Below, in pieces: positions 61,131 through 64,000 of a stretch of 64,000 nt of DNA (positions are counted from its first letter, which is position 1; the number at the start of each line of letters is the position of its first letter). The notes below the pieces were generated by a model. The model did not search any database. It had not been told where the DNA came from and saw nothing but the letters and a program-made list of their open reading frames with translations. The position numbers were made by a program, and so were the translations under genes. Source of the DNA: Sphingomonadales bacterium Ga0077557 (GTDB lineage Bacteria; Pseudomonadota; Alphaproteobacteria; Sphingomonadales; Sphingomonadaceae); contig LNFI01000036.1 in assembly GCA_001464615.1 (NCBI GenBank), positions 1 through 64,000 on the forward strand, read 5' to 3'.

Positions 61131-61586
61131 ATGGCCGACCAATTCGAAACGCTGACCATGACGCTTGAAAGCGGCGATGTGATCATCAAGCTCCGCCCTG
61201 ATTTGGCCCCCGGCCATGTCGCGCGGATCGGGACCTTGGCCAATGAAGGTTTTTATGATGGCGTGATTTTCCACCGGGTTATCCCTGGCTTCATGGCGCA
61301 GGGCGGCGATCCGACCGGCACCGGCATGGGCGGATCGGAAAATCCCGATCTCAAGGCAGAATTCAGCAAGGAGCCGCATGTCCGCGGTGTCTGTTCGATG
61401 GCGCGCTCATCCCAGCCGAATAGCGCCAACAGCCAGTTTTTCGTCTGCTTCGACGACGCCCGCTTCCTTGATGGCCAATATACGGTTTGGGGCCAGGTGA
61501 CTGAGGGCATGGAGCATATCGACGCGCTGCCCAAGGGCGAGCCGCCGCGCGCGCCGGGCAAGATTGTCAGCATGCGCGCCGCCTGA
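61131..61586 (+). CDS. Peptidyl-prolyl cis-trans isomerase (cyclophilin)
   Basis: A 151-residue cytoplasmic cyclophilin of the PpiB type; no signal peptide is present. Active-site sequences are FHRVIPGFMAQGGDPTGTG, SMARSSQPNSANSQFFV and FLDGQYTVWGQV. It speeds proline isomerisation in folding. I choose the ATG at 61131 over one five codons upstream. Confidence 0.92.
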   Translation: MADQFETLTMTLESGDVIIKLRPDLAPGHVARIGTLANEGFYDGVIFHRVIPGFMAQGGDPTGTGMGGSENPDLKAEFSKEPHVRGVCSMARSSQPNSANSQFFVCFDDARFLDGQYTVWGQVTEGMEHIDALPKGEPPRAPGKIVSMRAA

Positions 61587-61623
61587 CGCGGAATAGTCGG
61601 GGTGGCGACTCGGGGCTGGCGGA

Positions 61624-62514
61624 TCAATCGTCCGGCAGCCCCAGTGCCGCGATCAGCCAATCATGGAAGAGTTTGACCGGGCGTTGCTGCAGCGCGCGGG
61701 GGCGGCAGACGAACCAATAGCTGTACGGGCTTTCCACCGCGATATCGAACAGGCGGACCAACCGGGGATCATGCGCATCCTCAAAATGATTGGCGTGCAT
61801 GAAGGCGACGCCAAGCCCCTGTGCCACTGCCTCCAGCATCAGGGCACCCGAATCGAAATGATCAATGGCGCGCGGTTCAAGATCGCCTAGCCCGGCGGCA
61901 TTGCGCCAGGTGGCAAAGGTATCCGGGATGTCGCGATGGACCAGCGCGGTCAGCATGGCCAGCTGGCGCGCATCAGTGATTGGCGAATCGCCCAGCGTCA
62001 TGTCGCGCTGGCCGATCACATAGATGGTGTTGCGATCGAGTCGCCGGGCATAAAGCGCGGGATCGACATCGCGCTGCAGCACGATTGCAGCGTCCAGCCC
62101 CTCGCCAAGCCGACTGGTGCCATGGCCAGCCGTATCAATGTCCAAATGCAGTTCGGGATATAGCGCGCGCAGGGCGGGCAGTCTGGGGAACAAGCGCTGC
62201 GTTGCAAAAAGCGGCAGCACGCCGAGCCGCAGCCGCATGACATCGGTGGCGCTGGTGATCGATTCGACCGCGTCCGTCAGGCTGTCGAGCGCTGGTGCCA
62301 TTTGCGCCAGCAGCCGTTCCCCATCACCGTTAAGCTGCATCGCCTGATGGCGGCGATCGAATAAAGGTCTGCCGATAAAGCGTTCCATCGCCTGGATTCG
62401 ACGGCTCAGTGCTGGCGCTGACAGCGCGAGTTCTTCGGCCGCTGTCTTGACCGAGCCAAGGCGCGCGACCTGCACAAACGCTTCGATGGCGGTCAGTGGC
62501 GGTAATCTGCGCAA
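61624..62514 (-). CDS. LysR-family transcriptional regulator
   Basis: A 296-residue LysR regulator. The winged HTH at the N-terminus reads LTAIEAFVQVARLGSVKTAAEELALSAPALSRRIQAMER, and the remainder is the effector-binding domain (LRLGVLPLFATQRLFPRL, then the VAQGLGVAFMHANHF hinge region). The start codon is TTG at 62514, behind GGGAGGGG. Its target is not evident; the plus-strand small RNA candidate and the MFS gene are nearest. Confidence 0.9.
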   Translation of the reverse strand: MRRLPPLTAIEAFVQVARLGSVKTAAEELALSAPALSRRIQAMERFIGRPLFDRRHQAMQLNGDGERLLAQMAPALDSLTDAVESITSATDVMRLRLGVLPLFATQRLFPRLPALRALYPELHLDIDTAGHGTSRLGEGLDAAIVLQRDVDPALYARRLDRNTIYVIGQRDMTLGDSPITDARQLAMLTALVHRDIPDTFATWRNAAGLGDLEPRAIDHFDSGALMLEAVAQGLGVAFMHANHFEDAHDPRLVRLFDIAVESPYSYWFVCRPRALQQRPVKLFHDWLIAALGLPDD

Positions 62515-62639
62515 CGGTCCCCTCCCACTTGCGACCTGTCATTTCCCTCACCTGATCATAACAGCCAGGCTGCGTTTCGCGCCATAGTGAAATGCAATTT
62601 TTGCATTCGCGGTTTTTCTTTTCGCACTTGCACAATAAT

Positions 62640-62727
62640 CTGCTGCACTGCACATAGAGCAGGCCTTTCAGGCATCCTCTCCTAAAACTTTCACGGCCGA
62701 TCCCTCACGGGGTCGGCCCTTTTTTTA
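62640..62727 (+). ncRNA. Candidate small RNA between lysR and the MFS gene
   Basis: A strong plus-strand terminator (62695-62727) has no gene to end: the nearest plus-strand gene is the cyclophilin, over 1.1 kb upstream, with lysR on the other strand between. The 55 bases before it can form GCCT-TTC-AGGC (62672-62682) and leave ATCCTCTCCTAAAAC single-stranded, an anti-Shine-Dalgarno-like stretch. This is the usual layout of an Hfq-dependent small RNA. The 5' end is a guess based on an AATAAT at 62634-62639. A conserved family such as suhB is possible but not shown. Confidence 0.5.
62695..62727 (+). terminator. Intrinsic terminator
   Basis: GGCCGATCCC-TCAC-GGGGTCGGCC is a 10-position stem (one G-U pair) with a 4-base loop, then C and a run of T residues. 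It is strand-specific for plus-strand transcripts. Confidence 0.88.
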
Positions 62728-62752
62728 GTTTTGGCATCGCTGCAGCGCAGGA

Positions 62753-64000
62753 TCAATCGGGAACGGCGGGCGAGTCGCGCAGCTGTTCCCAGGCGAACAC
62801 CAGCATCGCCAGCAAGGCAACCGACGCGATCAGATAGGGCAGCGGCTTGTAGAGTTCATACAAACCCACGCCAATCGACGGGCCGAGGACAAAAGCCGCC
62901 CCGTTGATGGAGGTGACCTTGCCCGCCACCGATCCCTGACCTTCGGCGCCGACCGCCAATGAAGCGCCAGCCGTAAAGCCGGGCCGGGTAAAGCCAAAGC
63001 CGAGTGAGGCCAGGCCATAGGCAAGCGCGATCCCATAAAGCGAGGTCGCAATCCCCGTCAGCGCGGTGCCGATCGCGGCGAACACGAGCCCTATCAGCAC
63101 AAGGCGGCGCGGATCGAGGTTGAGATTGGGGATGATTCCCCATTGCGCGAGCAGCGCAGCGCCCGCGCCGATGATCAGCACCAGGCCGGTTGGCTGCAAC
63201 GCCAGCGCCGGAGCGAGGTGCAGCCGATCGATGACGAGAAAGCCAATCGCCTGGCCAGTCATTGCCTGAGCATGGCCCATGACTAGCCCGGCGATCATCC
63301 AGCCGCGAATTCGCGGGTCGAAATAGCCGATATGTTCGGTCGTCGGCGCGGTTGCCGCCGTGATGCTTGCCCCGCTGCTCTGGCCGCCAATCGACGGATA
63401 GGCGCTGACGGCGGCATGATGGCCGATCGCCACCCCGCGATCATCGGGCAGCATGCGATAGATCGTCACCACCATCGCGACCCCAAAGGCCGAAAAGATA
63501 AAGGCAGGCCCGGCCAGGCCGATTTGCACCGAGCCCAGTGAGCCGAGAATCAGGTAAGGGGCAATCGCTGGTCCCAGGATCGTGCCCAGCCCAAAGGCCG
63601 AGGCGAGCAGCGTGAGTGCCTTGGTCCGCTCTTCGCGGCTGGTGCGACCCGCGACAAGTGCTTGCACCGCTGGCGGTGCGGCTGCCCCAAACGTGCCGTA
63701 AATCAGCCTGCCGCCGATAAAGAGCAAAAACGCCAGGCTACCACTGATCCAGCTATTGATGCCGGCCATCAGAAAGACCCCGCACAACCCCAAAGACACC
63801 GCAAAGCCGGCCATGCCCAGCACGATCATGGCTCGCCGGCCATGCCGGTCCGATCGGCGCGCCCAAAACGGGGCAGCGAGCACCCACAGCAAGGCCGATA
63901 CCGAAAACGCCGCAGCGACGCCGCTGTCAGGCACCTGCAAGGATCGGCCGAGCGCGGGCAGGACGGATTGCAGCGCGGTATTGCCGGCAGCGATCGTCAG
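62753..64000 (-). CDS. Major facilitator superfamily transporter (5' truncated by window)
   Basis: The visible part is 415 residues and reaches the right edge with an open frame (LTIAAGNTALQSVLPALGRSL), so the N-terminus is outside. The cytoplasmic loop-2 signature WARRSDRHGRR is present, with about 11 helices, and the C-terminal half shows the second six-helix bundle (ASLGFGFTRPGFTAGASLAVG). The substrate is not evident; the pattern resembles multidrug or small-metabolite efflux carriers. It lies downstream of the candidate small RNA on the other strand. Confidence 0.88.
   Translation of the reverse strand: MTIAAGNTALQSVLPALGRSLQVPDSGVAAAFSVSALLWVLAAPFWARRSDRHGRRAMIVLGMAGFAVSLGLCGVFLMAGINSWISGSLAFLLFIGGRLIYGTFGAAAPPAVQALVAGRTSREERTKALTLLASAFGLGTILGPAIAPYLILGSLGSVQIGLAGPAFIFSAFGVAMVVTIYRMLPDDRGVAIGHHAAVSAYPSIGGQSSGASITAATAPTTEHIGYFDPRIRGWMIAGLVMGHAQAMTGQAIGFLVIDRLHLAPALALQPTGLVLIIGAGAALLAQWGIIPNLNLDPRRLVLIGLVFAAIGTALTGIATSLYGIALAYGLASLGFGFTRPGFTAGASLAVGAEGQGSVAGKVTSINGAAFVLGPSIGVGLYELYKPLPYLIASVALLAMLVFAWEQLRDSPAVPD

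Overview
The window is about 64 kb of GC-rich, densely packed chromosomal DNA from an alphaproteobacterium, most probably a sphingomonad (Sphingomonadaceae). The evidence is a CrtZ-type carotenoid hydroxylase, COQ9, a ubiquinol-cytochrome c chaperone, a class I LysRS, an SUV3-like helicase next to an FdxA ferredoxin and CarD, and intergenic palindromes built on CTTCGACTTCGCTCAG. No rRNA, tRNA, CRISPR array, prophage or intact insertion sequence was seen.

Layout. 1-2.8 kb: feoA-feoB-ssb on the minus strand. 2.8-9 kb: a mixed set (ArsR/PhzF divergent pair, COQ9, EamA transporter, old yellow enzyme, cytochrome P450). 8.6-13.4 kb: a minus-strand run with the riboflavin genes ribD-ribE-ribBA-ribH, a small membrane protein in front and a membrane protein and a GNAT behind. 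13.5-17.9 kb: tonB, gltX, prs, a nucleotidyltransferase and crtZ. 18-21.3 kb: sucC, a small coiled-coil gene, etfB and etfA, closed by a strong terminator. 21.4-23.8 kb: an atypical island with a 538-residue membrane protein of unknown function and about 675 bp without a convincing gene that looks like mobile-element debris. 23.8-28.5 kb: nitrilase, M19 dipeptidase, acetylpolyamine amidohydrolase-like deacetylase, Na+/H+ antiporter. 28.5-36.8 kb: class I lysK, GNAT, ArsR plus an AHSA1 protein, a DinG/XPD-type helicase, SixA phosphatase, DUF177, cytochrome bc1 chaperone and BamE. 37-45.5 kb: an RcnB-like protein, pbpC and a very large alpha-2-macroglobulin. 45.6-51.6 kb: a compact NfrB/NfrA-like glycosyltransferase pair, TauE/SafE with Alph_Pro_TM, and a HerA-like ATPase. 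51.7-64 kb: M23 peptidase, SUV3-like helicase, S4 protein, fdxA, carD, two DUF2807 proteins, DUF1489, mgtE, cyclophilin, LysR, a candidate small RNA and an MFS transporter that runs off the right edge.

How the genes work together. Several groups are functional units: iron uptake (feoAB), riboflavin synthesis, electron-transfer flavoprotein, envelope defence and peptidoglycan repair (alpha-2-macroglobulin with PbpC), and a probable exopolysaccharide module (NfrB/NfrA-like). Convergent neighbours often touch or overlap by a few bases.

The observations most worth following are: (1) RibBA carries an N-terminal Xre-type helix-turn-helix and a GTP cyclohydrolase II domain without its zinc cysteines, and an 18-bp palindrome lies just upstream of its own start, which suggests a self-regulating riboflavin enzyme; (2) a candidate small RNA with an anti-Shine-Dalgarno stretch and a textbook terminator between lysR and the MFS gene; (3) the two-gene NfrB/NfrA-like module in which the NfrA partner is cut down to its C-terminal domain; (4) the island at 21.4-23.8 kb.
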